In this document: piece by piece, positions 50,248-59,421 of the stretch
How the letters are laid out: every line of letters starts with the position of its first letter
Position numbering within the stretch: the stretch's first letter is position 1
Assembly: GCF_009687885.1 (NCBI RefSeq)
Contig: NZ_BLAF01000032.1
Location: forward strand, 45,542 to 109,541
Direction: 5' to 3'
DNA length: 64,000 nt
DNA from: Acrocarpospora pleiomorpha
GTDB taxonomy: Bacteria > Actinomycetota > Actinomycetes > Streptosporangiales > Streptosporangiaceae
The notes under the pieces: generated by a model
Told to the model about the DNA's origin: nothing
The model's database searches: none
The model's input: the letters and a program-made list of their open reading frames with translations, nothing else
Made by a program: the position numbers and the translations under genes

Positions 50248-51369
50248 TCAAGGGACGTGCGGCTCGAGTATGACGATGTCGTCGCGGTGGATCAGCTCGC
50301 GCTCGTATTCCGGGCCGAGCGCGCTGGCCAGCTCGCGGGTGGAACGGCCGAGCAGCTCGGGGATCTCCCCGGCGTCGAAGTTGACCAGGCCCCGGGCCAC
50401 CGGATGGCCGTGCGGGCCGTACAGGTCGACCGGGTCGCCGGCGGCGAAGTCGCCCTCGACCTTCAGCACCCCGGCGGGCAGCAGCGACATGCGGCGGTCC
50501 ACGACGGCGGCCACCGCGCCGGTGTCCAGGTGCAGCCGTCCCCGGCCGGTGGCGGCGTGCGCCAGCCAGAGCAGGCGGGTGCCCGGATGCCGCCCGCCCG
50601 GGTGGAAGTAGGTGCCGACGTCCGCGCCGGCCAGGGCGTGCGCGGCGTGGGCTGCGGCGGTGAGCACCACCGGGACGCCCGCGCCGGTGGCGATCTTGGC
50701 GGCCTGCACCTTGGTGACCATGCCGCCCGTACCGACGCTGCCGCCGCTGCCCAGCTCGACCCCGTCCAGGTCCTCCGGGCCGCGCACGTCGGCGATCCTG
50801 GCCGAACCGGCCTTGCGCGGATCGCCGTCGTAGAGCGCGTCCACGTCGGAGAGCAGCACCATGGCGTCGGCGTGGGTCAGGTGCGCGACCAGGGCGGCGA
50901 GCCGGTCGTTGTCGCCGAACCTGATCTCGTCGGTGGCCACCGTGTCGTTCTCGTTGACCACCGGCACGATGCCGAGTTCCAGCAGCCGGGCCAGGGTGCG
51001 CTGGGCGTTGCGGTGGTGCGAGCGGCGCATCATGTCGTCGGCGGTGAGCAGGACCTGGCCGACGCGCAAGCCGTACCGCGCGAAGGAGGAGGTGTAGCGG
51101 GCGATCAGCACGCCCTGGCCGACCGAGGCGGCGGCCTGCTGGGTGGCCAGGTCCTTGGGCCTGGCCCGCAGGCCGAGCGGGCCGAGCCCGGCCGCGATCG
51201 CGCCGGAGGAGACCAGGACGACCTGCGTGCCCGACTGGCGGCGGGCGGCGAGCACGTCGACCAGGGCGTCCACCCGGTCGACATCGATCATGCCCTGCGG
51301 GGTGGTCAGCGAGGAGGACCCCACCTTGACCACCATGCGTGCCGCGTCGCGGACCCGTTCCCTGGCCAC
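50248..51369 (-). CDS. proB: glutamate 5-kinase
   Basis: 373 residues: an amino acid kinase domain (MVVKVGSSSLTTPQG, VLVSSGAIAAGLGPLGL, VPVVNENDTVATDEIRFGDN, GTGGMVTKVQAAKIA) and a C-terminal PUA domain (from about 280: RRMSLLPAGVLKVEGDF). It catalyses the first, proline-inhibited step. GTG 51369 follows a G-rich site and lies 10 nt after obgE. Confidence 0.96.
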   Translation of the reverse strand: MARERVRDAARMVVKVGSSSLTTPQGMIDVDRVDALVDVLAARRQSGTQVVLVSSGAIAAGLGPLGLRARPKDLATQQAAASVGQGVLIARYTSSFARYGLRVGQVLLTADDMMRRSHHRNAQRTLARLLELGIVPVVNENDTVATDEIRFGDNDRLAALVAHLTHADAMVLLSDVDALYDGDPRKAGSARIADVRGPEDLDGVELGSGGSVGTGGMVTKVQAAKIATGAGVPVVLTAAAHAAHALAGADVGTYFHPGGRHPGTRLLWLAHAATGRGRLHLDTGAVAAVVDRRMSLLPAGVLKVEGDFAAGDPVDLYGPHGHPVARGLVNFDAGEIPELLGRSTRELASALGPEYERELIHRDDIVILEPHVP

Positions 51370-51379
51370 GAGACTCCCC

Positions 51380-52729
51380 CTACAGTCTGCTGTCGGAGCC
51401 CCGGGGGCCGCCGATGCGGGTCTGGGCGGCCTCGGAGGGCCGCCAGTCGAAGATATAGCCGTTCTCCATGGAGCCGATCACGACCTCCACGCCTACGTCG
51501 GCGCCCGCCTCGATGAGCGCCTCCTCCACGCCGAGCCGCTCCAGCCGGTCGGCCAGGTAGCCGACGGCCTCGTCGTTGGTGAAGTCGGTCTGCCGGATCC
51601 AGCGTTCCGGCTTCTCGCCGGTGAGCTGGAAGGTGGTCTCGTTGACCCGGCGCAGCGTGAACCCGGTCTCGCCGAGCTGCTTGGGCCGGATGACGAGCCG
51701 GGTGGGCTCCTCGACCGGCTTCTCGGCGCGGGCCCGCGCCACCATCTCCCCCATCGCGTACGCCAAGGGGGTGAGCCCTTCGTGCGACGCCGCGGAGATC
51801 TCGAACACCCGCAGGCCGCGCTCGGCCAGCAGCGGCTTGACCAGATCGGCGAGCTCCCGCGCGTCCGGCACGTCCACCTTGTTGAGCACGACCATGCGCG
51901 GCCGGTCCTGCAGCGAACCGTAGGCCGCCAGCTCCGCCTCGATGACCTCGAAGTCAGTGACAGGGTCACGCCCGGGATCCAGGGTCGCGCAGTCCAGCAC
52001 GTGCACGATCGTGGAGCAGCGCTCGACGTGCCGCAGGAACTCGTGGCCGAGCCCCTTGCCCTGGGACGCGCCGGGAATGAGCCCGGGCACGTCGGCCACC
52101 GTGTAGATGACCTCACCCGCCGTGACCACGCCCAGGTTCGGGATCAACGTCGTGAACGGATAGTTGGCGATCTTCGGCCGGGCGGCCGACAACGCCGCGA
52201 TCAGCGAGGATTTGCCCGCGTTCGGGAAGCCGACCAGCGCGACGTCCGCGACGGTCTTCAGCTCCAGGGTGATGTCGGCGACATCGCCGGGCTCGCCCAG
52301 CAGCGCGAACCCGGGCGCCTTGCGCTTGGAGGTGGCCAGCGCCGCGTTCCCGAGCCCTCCGAAACCGCCCTGCGCGGCCACATACCGGGTCCCGACGCCG
52401 ATCAGATCGACCAGCACCTCCCCCGTTTCCGCATTTTTCACCACAGTGCCGTTGGGGACCGGCAGGATCACGTCCTCGCCGCGCGCGCCGTCCCGGTTCG
52501 AACCCGCGCCCTGCTTCCCGTTGCCCGCCTTGCGGTGCGGCCGGTGGTGGTATTCCAGCAACGTCGAGGTGTTGGCGTCCACCTCAAGGATCACGTTGCC
52601 GCCCGGGCCGCCGTTGCCCCCGTCGGGGCCACCCAGCGGCTTGAACTTCTCCCGATGGATGGAAGCGCAGCCGTTGCCGCCGTCACCCGCCTTGATGTGC
52701 ACGATGACGTGATCGACGAAATCAGCCAT
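51380..52729 (-). CDS. obgE: Obg-family GTPase
   Basis: 449 residues: Gly-rich OBG domain (KPLGGPDGGNGGPGGNVILE), GTPase domain with G1 GFPNAGKSS, switch PFTTLIPNLG, G3 DVPGLIPGA, G4 NKVD and G5 SAASHEG, and a C-terminal OCT domain (EEALIEAGADVGVEVVIGSM). It acts in 50S assembly and stress signalling. The rpmA gene and a hairpin precede it. Confidence 0.97.
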   Translation of the reverse strand: MADFVDHVIVHIKAGDGGNGCASIHREKFKPLGGPDGGNGGPGGNVILEVDANTSTLLEYHHRPHRKAGNGKQGAGSNRDGARGEDVILPVPNGTVVKNAETGEVLVDLIGVGTRYVAAQGGFGGLGNAALATSKRKAPGFALLGEPGDVADITLELKTVADVALVGFPNAGKSSLIAALSAARPKIANYPFTTLIPNLGVVTAGEVIYTVADVPGLIPGASQGKGLGHEFLRHVERCSTIVHVLDCATLDPGRDPVTDFEVIEAELAAYGSLQDRPRMVVLNKVDVPDARELADLVKPLLAERGLRVFEISAASHEGLTPLAYAMGEMVARARAEKPVEEPTRLVIRPKQLGETGFTLRRVNETTFQLTGEKPERWIRQTDFTNDEAVGYLADRLERLGVEEALIEAGADVGVEVVIGSMENGYIFDWRPSEAAQTRIGGPRGSDSRL

Positions 52730-52754
52730 AGCCTGCTTCCCCTAGAAATGAAAC

Positions 52755-52783
52755 GAGGCGGATCGGACTCACCGACCCGCCTC
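52755..52783 (-). terminator. hairpin between rpmA and obgE
   Basis: GAGGCGG-TCGG arms with one mismatch around a 5-nt loop, followed on the - strand by GTTTCATTTC. It follows rpmA by 23 nt and could partly end ribosomal-protein transcription before obgE. Confidence 0.65.
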
Positions 52784-52805
52784 GCCCTCCGGTACTGCGC
52801 GGGAT

Positions 52806-53063
52806 TTACTCCGCGACCGGGATGATGCTCACTGCGCGGCGACCGCGCTTGCGACCGAACTGCACGTGGCCCGCGACCAGCGCGAACAGCGTGTCGTCGC
52901 CGCCGCGGCCGACGTTGTCGCCGGGGTGGTGGTGGGTGCCGCGCTGCCGGATGATGATCTCACCGGCGTTCACGAGCTGCCCGCCGAAACGCTTGACTCC
53001 GAGCCGCTGGGCGTTGGAGTCGCGGCCGTTCCGGGTGGACGAGGCGCCCTTCTTGTGTGCCAT
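52806..53063 (-). CDS. rpmA: 50S ribosomal protein bL27
   Basis: 85 residues starting MAHKKGASSTRNGRDSNAQR, then LGVKRFGGQLVNAGEIIIRQ and RGTHHHPGDNVGRGGDDTLF, the complete bL27 pattern with no cleavable N-terminal extension. It lies 6 nt after rplU. Confidence 0.98.
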   Translation of the reverse strand: MAHKKGASSTRNGRDSNAQRLGVKRFGGQLVNAGEIIIRQRGTHHHPGDNVGRGGDDTLFALVAGHVQFGRKRGRRAVSIIPVAE

Positions 53064-53069
53064 GACTCC

Positions 53070-53384
53070 CTACTTCCCAGGGTTGATGCCGGTGACCTTC
53101 ACCTGGGTGTACCGCTGGCGGTGCCCCTGGCGCTTCTTGTAACCGGTCTTGTTCTTGTACTTGAGGATGCGGATCTTGGGACCCTTGGTCTCGCCGAGAA
53201 TCTCGGCGGTCACCTGGAACTTGCCGAGCACGGCCGGGTCGGTGGTGACATCGCCGTCGTTGACGACGAGAATCGCCGGCAGCGCAAACGTGGAACCGAT
53301 CTCACCAGGGACCGTGTCCACTTCGATGACGTCTCCTACGGAGACCTTCTGCTGCCTGCCGCCGCAACGAACGATCGCGTACAC
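53070..53384 (-). CDS. rplU: 50S ribosomal protein bL21
   Basis: 104 residues starting MYAIVRCGGRQQKVSVGDVI, with ILGETKGPKIRILKYKNKTG and the C-terminal GHRQRYTQVKVTGI. It heads the rplU-rpmA pair. The 300 nt between it and rne on the upstream side include the MITE-like element. Confidence 0.98.
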   Translation of the reverse strand: MYAIVRCGGRQQKVSVGDVIEVDTVPGEIGSTFALPAILVVNDGDVTTDPAVLGKFQVTAEILGETKGPKIRILKYKNKTGYKKRQGHRQRYTQVKVTGINPGK

Positions 53385-53577
53385 CGCGGAAACCCTTCTT
53401 GTCTACTGGATGCTGCGCCCCGACACCCGGTCGCTGGATACATTTGCCGGCGGACCAGGGGAGCGCGCGAAGCCAGGCACGCCACCAGGCGCACCGATTG
53501 ACTAGAGTACCGGATTAACGGGACCGAGGTCGAACCGGGCGGAACACCGGAGCTAGGAAGTCTCTGAGAAGTCAGTC

Positions 53578-53686
53578 TAGTGCCGTAACCGATCGTGTTT
53601 GCCCTGCTTCGGGGTGACACGACGATCAAGGTCCCACCTCGGTCGGTGTGCCCCAAAGAGGGCAAACGTGGCCTGATACGGCACTA
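53578..53686. mobile_element. 109-nt MITE-like element with long terminal inverted repeats
   Basis: TAGTGCCGTA at 53578-53587 is matched by TACGGCACTA at 53677-53686. Inside, GTTTGCCCT (about 53597-53605) is matched by AGGGCAAAC (about 53658-53667), and CTTCGGGGTGACACGAC resembles the inverse of GTCGGTGTGCCCCAAAG. The two halves align as roughly 50-nt imperfect inverted repeats with TA at both tips, as expected of an IS630/Tc1-type non-autonomous element. The right tip supplies the TAG stop of rne. No transposase is in the window. Confidence 0.6.
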
Positions 53687-56512
53687 ATCCATCGATCTGG
53701 ACCGCCTGGAGCGTCGCCGCCCACGTGGCTGGCCCTCGTCGAAACTGTCGGTCACGCTCTCCCGGCCGTCGTCGGCGGCGACCGCCGAGCCGTCGCCACC
53801 GAGCTTGTCGGCGACGGCCTTCTCGATGGCCATCTTGCCCTGCGTGCCGCGCGGCTCCGGCTTGGCCTCGACCGGTTCGGTCGAGACGATCAGGCCGCGG
53901 CCGTGACAGCAGTCGCAGGGCGTGGAGAACGCCTCGAGCAGGCCCTGACCGACCCGCTTGCGGGTCATCTGCACCAGGCCGAGCGAGGTGACCTCGGCCA
54001 CCTGGTGCTTGGTCCGGTCCCGGGCCAGGCACTCCAGCAGCCGCCGCAGCACCAGGTCGCGGTTGCTCTCCAGCACCATGTCGATGAAGTCGATGACGAT
54101 GATGCCGCCGACGTCCCGCAGCCGGAGCTGGCGCACGATCTCCTCGGCCGCCTCCAGGTTGTTCCTGGTGACGGTCTCCTCCAGGTTGCCGCCGTGGCCG
54201 GTGAACTTGCCGGTGTTGACGTCGACGACGGTCATCGCCTCGGTCCTGTCGATCACCAGCGAGCCGCCGGACGGCAGCCAGACCTTGCGCTCCATCGCCT
54301 TGGAGATCTGCTCGTCCACCCGGTAGGCGGCGAACACGTCGCCGGCCTCGTCCCAGCGGGACAGCCGCTCGGCCAGGTGCGGGGCGACGTGGCTGACATA
54401 GTCCTCCACGTCCGCCCAGACCTCCTCGCCGGAGACCACCAGCGAGGCGAAGTCCTCGTTGAACACGTCCCGGACCACGCGCACGGTCAGGTCGGGCTCG
54501 CCGGACAGCAACTCCGGCGGGCTGGCCGACTTGGCCTTGCGCTGGATCGCCTCCCACTGCGCCGACAGCCGCGCCACGTCCCGGGCCAGCTCGTCCTCGG
54601 ACGCGCCCTCCGCGGCGGTGCGCACGATCACGCCCGCGTTCTCCGGCATCACCTTGCGCAGGATCTGCTTGAGCCGGGTGCGCTCCTTGTCCGGGAGCTT
54701 TCGCGAGATACCGGTCATGGAGCCGTCGGGGACGTAGACCAGGTAGCGGCCCGGCAGGCTGATCTGCGAGGTCAGGCGGGCGCCCTTGTGGCCCATGGGG
54801 TCCTTGGTGACCTGCACCAGCACCGGCTGGCCCGACTTGAGCGCGGCCTCGATCCGGCGCGGCTGCCCTTCCAGGCCGGCGGTGTCGAAGTTCACCTCAC
54901 CGGCGTACAGCACCGCGTTGCGGCCCTTGCCGATGTCCACGAACGCCGCCTCCATCGACGGCAGCACGTTCTGCACCTTGCCCAGATACACGTTGCCGAC
55001 GTAGGACTGGCTGGCCTCGCGGTCCACGTAGTGCTCGACCAGCACGCCGTCCTCGAGCACGGCGATCTGGGTGCGGCCGCCATGCCTGCGCACCACCATG
55101 ACCCGCTCGACGGCCTCGCGCCGGGCCAGGAACTCCGACTCGGTGATGATCGGCGGGCGGCGGCGGCCCATCTCGCGGCCCTCGCGGCGGCGCTGCTTCT
55201 TCGCCTCCAGGCGGGTGGAGCCGCGGAAACCCTGCACCTCGTCCGCGGAGGTGGTGGTGGACAGGGCGGTCCGCCCGGCGCGCGGCGCGCGGATCCGGAC
55301 CACCGTGTTCGGCGGATCGTCGCTGATCGGCTCGGCGTCGTCGGTCCCGCGCCTGCGCCGCCTGCGGCGACGCCGGGAACCGGTCGTCTCGCCCTCCTCC
55401 TCGGCGGGCGCGGCCTGCGCGTCCTCCTCCTCGGCGGGCTCCTCCTCGCCGCTCTCGTCCTCGCCCGCCTCGTCGTTCTCGCGGGCCCGGCCCCGGCCGC
55501 GGCCGCCTCGGCGGCGACGCCGGCGGCGGGAACCGTCCTCGCCGGCCTCCTCGTCGCTCTCCTCGGCCTCTTCGGCCTCGGCGGTCACCGGCTCCGGCTC
55601 CGCCACCGGTTCGGCCGGTACGGCGGGCTTGGCCGGCGCCTGCTTCACCGGAACCTGCTTGGCCGCGAACGGGTCAGGAGCCTGGAACAGTGGCTGGAAG
55701 ACGGCGGCGGGCGGCTGGAAGGTCACCGACGGCACATCGGCCTGCCGGGCGGCCGACAGCCCGAATGGGTCGGCCACGACCCGCGCCTGCGGGGACAGAT
55801 CCTCGTCCAGGTCCTCCCCGGCGGGCTCGTCGTCCAGCGGCTCCTCGGCGGGCATGGCCAGCAGCATCGCGGCGGCCACCTGGGCCTCGGCGGCGCTCAT
55901 CGCGCTGGATCGTTCCCCACGATGATCTCCGTCGTCGTCCTTCTTCCGGGTACGGCGACGCTTCACCGGGGCTTCGGCCGCCGCCTCGACGACCGCGTCG
56001 ATCTCAGCCTCGACGACAGCCTCCTCGACCGAAGTCACGGGCTCCTCGACGGGCTCGGCCTTCTTGCGAGTCCTGGTACGGCGGGCCGGCTTGACCGGCT
56101 CCTCCGCCGAGACAGCCACATCGGCCACGGCGGCTTCCTGCGTCTCAGCGGCCTCGGCTACATCGGCGGCCTTCGTCCGGCGGCGGGTGACGCGCTTCGG
56201 CTTCTCGGCGACCTCGGCCGTCGTTCCCGATGCCATCGTTTCTGCCGATGCCGTCGTTTCCGCCGGTTCGGCCGCCGCACGCCTGCTCGTCCGCGTGCGC
56301 TTGGGCTTCTCGGCGACAGCCGTACCCACGGCAGGGCCGGCCAGCGCCTGGGCGGCGGCGGCCTGGATCGCCGGAGCCGTCGGGATGTCGTCCGGCTCGG
56401 GCGGAGGCCCGGCGGGGCGGCTGGCGCGACGGCGCACGGTCTTGGTCTCGTTGGTGTTCTGTTCTGTTGTCTCTGTTGTCGTATCGCCGACAGTGGGCTC
56501 GTTGTCGAGCAT
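53684..56512 (-). CDS. rne: ribonuclease E/G
   Basis: 942 residues. The first 420 or so are disordered, with alternating acidic and Lys/Arg-rich blocks (for example KRTRTSRRAA, SRRRRRRRGGRGRGRA). The S1 domain (about 475-560) includes SQSYVGNVYLGKVQNVLPSM and EAAFVDIGKGRNAVLYAGEV. The catalytic Mg2+ site is in VVDVNTGKFTGHGGNLEETV (about 760) and GGIIVIDFIDM. The zinc-link is CDCCHGRG (about 864). It processes rRNA and degrades mRNA. GGGAG 9 nt upstream sets ATG 56512. The TAG stop lies inside a MITE-like element, so the last residues (RSRRSMD) may differ from relatives. Confidence 0.95.
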   Translation of the reverse strand: MLDNEPTVGDTTTETTEQNTNETKTVRRRASRPAGPPPEPDDIPTAPAIQAAAAQALAGPAVGTAVAEKPKRTRTSRRAAAEPAETTASAETMASGTTAEVAEKPKRVTRRRTKAADVAEAAETQEAAVADVAVSAEEPVKPARRTRTRKKAEPVEEPVTSVEEAVVEAEIDAVVEAAAEAPVKRRRTRKKDDDGDHRGERSSAMSAAEAQVAAAMLLAMPAEEPLDDEPAGEDLDEDLSPQARVVADPFGLSAARQADVPSVTFQPPAAVFQPLFQAPDPFAAKQVPVKQAPAKPAVPAEPVAEPEPVTAEAEEAEESDEEAGEDGSRRRRRRRGGRGRGRARENDEAGEDESGEEEPAEEEDAQAAPAEEEGETTGSRRRRRRRRRGTDDAEPISDDPPNTVVRIRAPRAGRTALSTTTSADEVQGFRGSTRLEAKKQRRREGREMGRRRPPIITESEFLARREAVERVMVVRRHGGRTQIAVLEDGVLVEHYVDREASQSYVGNVYLGKVQNVLPSMEAAFVDIGKGRNAVLYAGEVNFDTAGLEGQPRRIEAALKSGQPVLVQVTKDPMGHKGARLTSQISLPGRYLVYVPDGSMTGISRKLPDKERTRLKQILRKVMPENAGVIVRTAAEGASEDELARDVARLSAQWEAIQRKAKSASPPELLSGEPDLTVRVVRDVFNEDFASLVVSGEEVWADVEDYVSHVAPHLAERLSRWDEAGDVFAAYRVDEQISKAMERKVWLPSGGSLVIDRTEAMTVVDVNTGKFTGHGGNLEETVTRNNLEAAEEIVRQLRLRDVGGIIVIDFIDMVLESNRDLVLRRLLECLARDRTKHQVAEVTSLGLVQMTRKRVGQGLLEAFSTPCDCCHGRGLIVSTEPVEAKPEPRGTQGKMAIEKAVADKLGGDGSAVAADDGRESVTDSFDEGQPRGRRRSRRSRSMD

Positions 56513-56615
56513 GCGGGCGCTCTCCCGTCAGCTCCCGGGCGCGTTTCCGCGCCGCGCGGGAGCATTCGTCTCTCGCGGTCCGCCTGGCCTCCTCACGGGG
56601 CCGCGGCGGCAAGTC

Positions 56616-57350
56616 CTATAGGTGGTCACCAACCCGGTCGGCTTCGAGCGGGTCGGCGGGCTCACCGGTGATCGCGTCGAGCGGCCCCTGCGCCAGCCGG
56701 GTCACCGCGGGGGGTGACGGCGGCGCGAGGCCTGCCACGAGACGCAATCCCATGAGCACGTCATCGGGCCGGACGGCAGGAGTTTCGTGCCGAACGACCA
56801 TGCGAAGTATGACACACGACTGAATCGGCTCCTGACCTGCCGTTCCATCCGCGTTCTCCGCCACGGTGAGGGTCTGGACCGCCTGACGTGCGTCGAACGC
56901 ACGCAAGCCTTTCTTGGTCAGGCGCTCCACGTCCACACGCGCGGCGGCCAGAAACGTCGTCACCGCCGATGCGGCCTCGGCCGGGTCCACCCCGGTCAGC
57001 CGCACCTCCCACATCGACCCCTCCAGCCGGTCGGCCAGGCTCTCCGCGCGGGCCTCGACAACGTCGAGCACGTCCAGGCCCGGCGGAAGCGAGGCGTCCA
57101 GGTCGGCGCGCAGCCGGAGCGGATCGCACGCGCGGCTCACCCCGATCTCCAGGTATTCGGCCTCGCTCGCCACCCCGGTCGGGGCGGCTCCGGCGTAAGA
57201 GATCTTCGGATGTGGACTGAACCCCGCGCTGTACGCCACCGGGATACCCGCCCGCCGGACCGCTCGTTCGAGCGCGCGGGAGATGTCGCGGTGGCTGGTG
57301 AAGCGCAGCCGTCCACGCTTGGCGTAACGCACACGAAGGCGCTGCACCAC
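56616..57350 (-). CDS. TIGR03936-family protein (DUF2344)
   Basis: 244 residues starting MVQRLRVRYAKRGRLRFTSH, with RDISRALERAVRRAGIPVAY, SAGFSPHPKISYAGAAPTGV and ASEAEYLEIGV. These are the conserved segments of the family that always accompanies the TIGR03960 radical SAM protein, in some lineages as one fused chain. Function is unknown; a role in RNA modification or ribosome biogenesis is often guessed from the link to rne and rplU. Confidence 0.9.
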   Translation of the reverse strand: MVQRLRVRYAKRGRLRFTSHRDISRALERAVRRAGIPVAYSAGFSPHPKISYAGAAPTGVASEAEYLEIGVSRACDPLRLRADLDASLPPGLDVLDVVEARAESLADRLEGSMWEVRLTGVDPAEAASAVTTFLAAARVDVERLTKKGLRAFDARQAVQTLTVAENADGTAGQEPIQSCVILRMVVRHETPAVRPDDVLMGLRLVAGLAPPSPPAVTRLAQGPLDAITGEPADPLEADRVGDHL

Positions 57351-57491
57351 AGGCGCGGGCGGGGGCCCATCGGGAACGGGTTTCAGTGCTCCGTCGTCCT
57401 TCCGGTCTCGTCAATCCCTGTTATTGATGTTGAATCGATACTCTTCGAGTCAGAAATTCTTCTCTCAGCATATGCCGCTCTCACGCGTCGT

Positions 57492-59402
57492 TCACACGAC
57501 GGTCAGCGGCAGCAACTTCCGCCCCGTGGGCCCGATCTGAATCTCGGTCCCCATGGTGGGGCAGACGCCGCAGTCGTAACACGGTGTCCAGCGGCAGTCC
57601 TCGACCTCGACGTCGTTGACGGCGTCCTGCCAGTCCTGCCAGAGCCATTCCCGGTCGAGGCCGGCGTCGAGGTGGTCCCAGGGGAGCACCTCGTGCTCCT
57701 CGCGCTCCCGGATGGTGAACCAGTCCACGTCCACCCCGACCTCGGCGGCCGACTTCATCCAGCGTTCGTAGGAGAAATGCTCGCTCCAGCCGTCGAACCG
57801 CCCGCCGTCCGCCCACACGGCCTTGATCACCGCGCCGACTCGCCGGTCCCCCCGGGAGAGCAGGCCCTCCACGATGGACGGCTTGCCGTCGTGGTAGCGG
57901 AATCCGATGGCCTTGCCATACTGCTTGTCGTTGCGCAGGCTGTTGCGGAGTTCGCGGAGCCGCCGGTCCACCGTCTCGTGGTCGCACTGGGCGGCCCACT
58001 GGAACGGGGTGTGCGGCTTGGGCACGAAACCGCCGATGGAGACCGTGCAGCGGATGTCCCGCGAACCGGTGGCCTCGCGACCGGCCTTGATGACCTTCTT
58101 GGCCAGGTCGGCGATGCCGAGGACGTCGATGTCCTCCTCGGTGGGCAGGCCGCACATGAAATACAGCTTCACCTGCCGCCACCCCTGCGTGTAGGCGGTG
58201 GTGACGGTGCGGATCAGATCCTCCTCGGTGACCATCTTGTTGATCACCTTGCGCATGCGCTCGGAACCGCCTTCGGGCGCGAAGGTCAGGCCGGAGCGGC
58301 GGCCGTTGCGGGAGAACTCGTTGGCCAGGTCGATGTTGAACGCGTCGACCCGGGTGGACGGCAGCGACAGCGACGTGTTGGTGCCCTCGTAGCGGTCGGC
58401 GAGGCCCTTGGCCACCTCGGCGATCTCGGAGTGGTCGGCGCTGGACAGCGACAGCAGGCCGACCTCGTTGAAGCCGGACTCCTTGATGCCGTTGGCCACC
58501 ATGTCGCCGATCACCGTGATCGACCGCTCCCGGACCGGGCGGGTGATCATGCCCGCCTGGCAGAACCGGCAGCCCCGGGTGCAGCCGCGGAAGATCTCCA
58601 CGCTGAACCGCTCGTGCACGGTCTCGGCCAGCGGCACCAGCGGCTTCTTCGGATACGGCCACTCGTCCAGGTCCATCACGGTGTGCTTGAACACCCGGGA
58701 GGGAACCCCCGGACGGTTGGGCACGACCCGCTTGATCCGGCCGTCCGGCAGATACTCCACGTCGTAGAACTTGGGCACGTAGACGCCGCCGGTCTCGGCC
58801 AGCCGCAGCAGCACCCCGTCCCGGCCGCCCGGCTCGCCCTCGTTCTTCCACTCGCGGATCACCTCGGAGATGGCGATCGCGATCTGCTCGCCGTCGCCGA
58901 GCACGGCGGCGTCGAGGAAGTCGGCGATCGGCTCCGGGTTGAACGCGGCGTGCCCACCGGCCAGCACGATCGGATCGTCGTCGGTCCGATCGACCGCGTG
59001 CAGCGGGATCCCCGCCAGGTCGAGCGCGGTCAGCAGGTTGGTGTAGCCGAGTTCGGTGGAGAAGGACACCCCGAGCAGGTCGAAGGCGCGCACCGGCCGG
59101 TGCGCGTCCACGGTGAACTGGGGCACGCCCTCGGCGCGCATCAGCGCCTCCAGGTCGGGCCACACCGCGTAGGTGCGCTCGGCCATGGTGTCCGGGAGCT
59201 CGTTGAGGATCTCGTACAGAATCTGCACGCCCTGGTTGGGCAGGCCCACCTCATACGCGTCCGGATACATCAGCGCCCACCGGACCGTGGCCTCGTCCCA
59301 ATCCTTGACGGTCGAGTTCAGCTCACCCCCCACATACTGGATCGGCTTCTGCACTTTGGGCAGCAGCGGTTCCAGGCGGGGGAACAAGGACTCGACAGAC
59401 AT
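57492..59402 (-). CDS. TIGR03960-family B12-binding radical SAM protein
   Basis: 636 residues from ATG 59402 (MSVESLFPRLEPLLPKVQKP). A B12-binding-like N-terminal part (PDAYEVGLPNQGVQILYEIL, GVSFSTELGYTNLLTALDLA, VLAGGHAAFNPEPIADFLDA) precedes the radical SAM motif in EIFRGCTRGCRFCQAGMITR (CxxxCxxC). FAPEGGSERMRKVINKMVTE and MCGLPTEEDIDVLGI follow. Near the C-terminus CRWTPCYDCGVCPTMG adds four cysteines, probably a further cluster. It precedes the TIGR03936 gene, as is normal. The upstream phosphotransferase gene ends just before it. Function not established. Confidence 0.9.
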   Translation of the reverse strand: MSVESLFPRLEPLLPKVQKPIQYVGGELNSTVKDWDEATVRWALMYPDAYEVGLPNQGVQILYEILNELPDTMAERTYAVWPDLEALMRAEGVPQFTVDAHRPVRAFDLLGVSFSTELGYTNLLTALDLAGIPLHAVDRTDDDPIVLAGGHAAFNPEPIADFLDAAVLGDGEQIAIAISEVIREWKNEGEPGGRDGVLLRLAETGGVYVPKFYDVEYLPDGRIKRVVPNRPGVPSRVFKHTVMDLDEWPYPKKPLVPLAETVHERFSVEIFRGCTRGCRFCQAGMITRPVRERSITVIGDMVANGIKESGFNEVGLLSLSSADHSEIAEVAKGLADRYEGTNTSLSLPSTRVDAFNIDLANEFSRNGRRSGLTFAPEGGSERMRKVINKMVTEEDLIRTVTTAYTQGWRQVKLYFMCGLPTEEDIDVLGIADLAKKVIKAGREATGSRDIRCTVSIGGFVPKPHTPFQWAAQCDHETVDRRLRELRNSLRNDKQYGKAIGFRYHDGKPSIVEGLLSRGDRRVGAVIKAVWADGGRFDGWSEHFSYERWMKSAAEVGVDVDWFTIREREEHEVLPWDHLDAGLDREWLWQDWQDAVNDVEVEDCRWTPCYDCGVCPTMGTEIQIGPTGRKLLPLTVV

Positions 59403-59421
59403 GCTCCCAAGGGTATCCGCT

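Noticed and set aside
53648..56671. Very long + strand open frame (1007 codons) opposite RNase E/G
   Set aside because: It mirrors the GC-biased codons of rne on the other strand; the - strand frame has S1, catalytic and zinc-link motifs. The same applies to long antisense frames over proA/proB (48997-51516), TIGR03960 (56787-59519), the solenoid gene (41668-43554), the ABC exporter (31639-33375), the YtfR-like gene (13578-15152) and the LanL gene (2265-3635).
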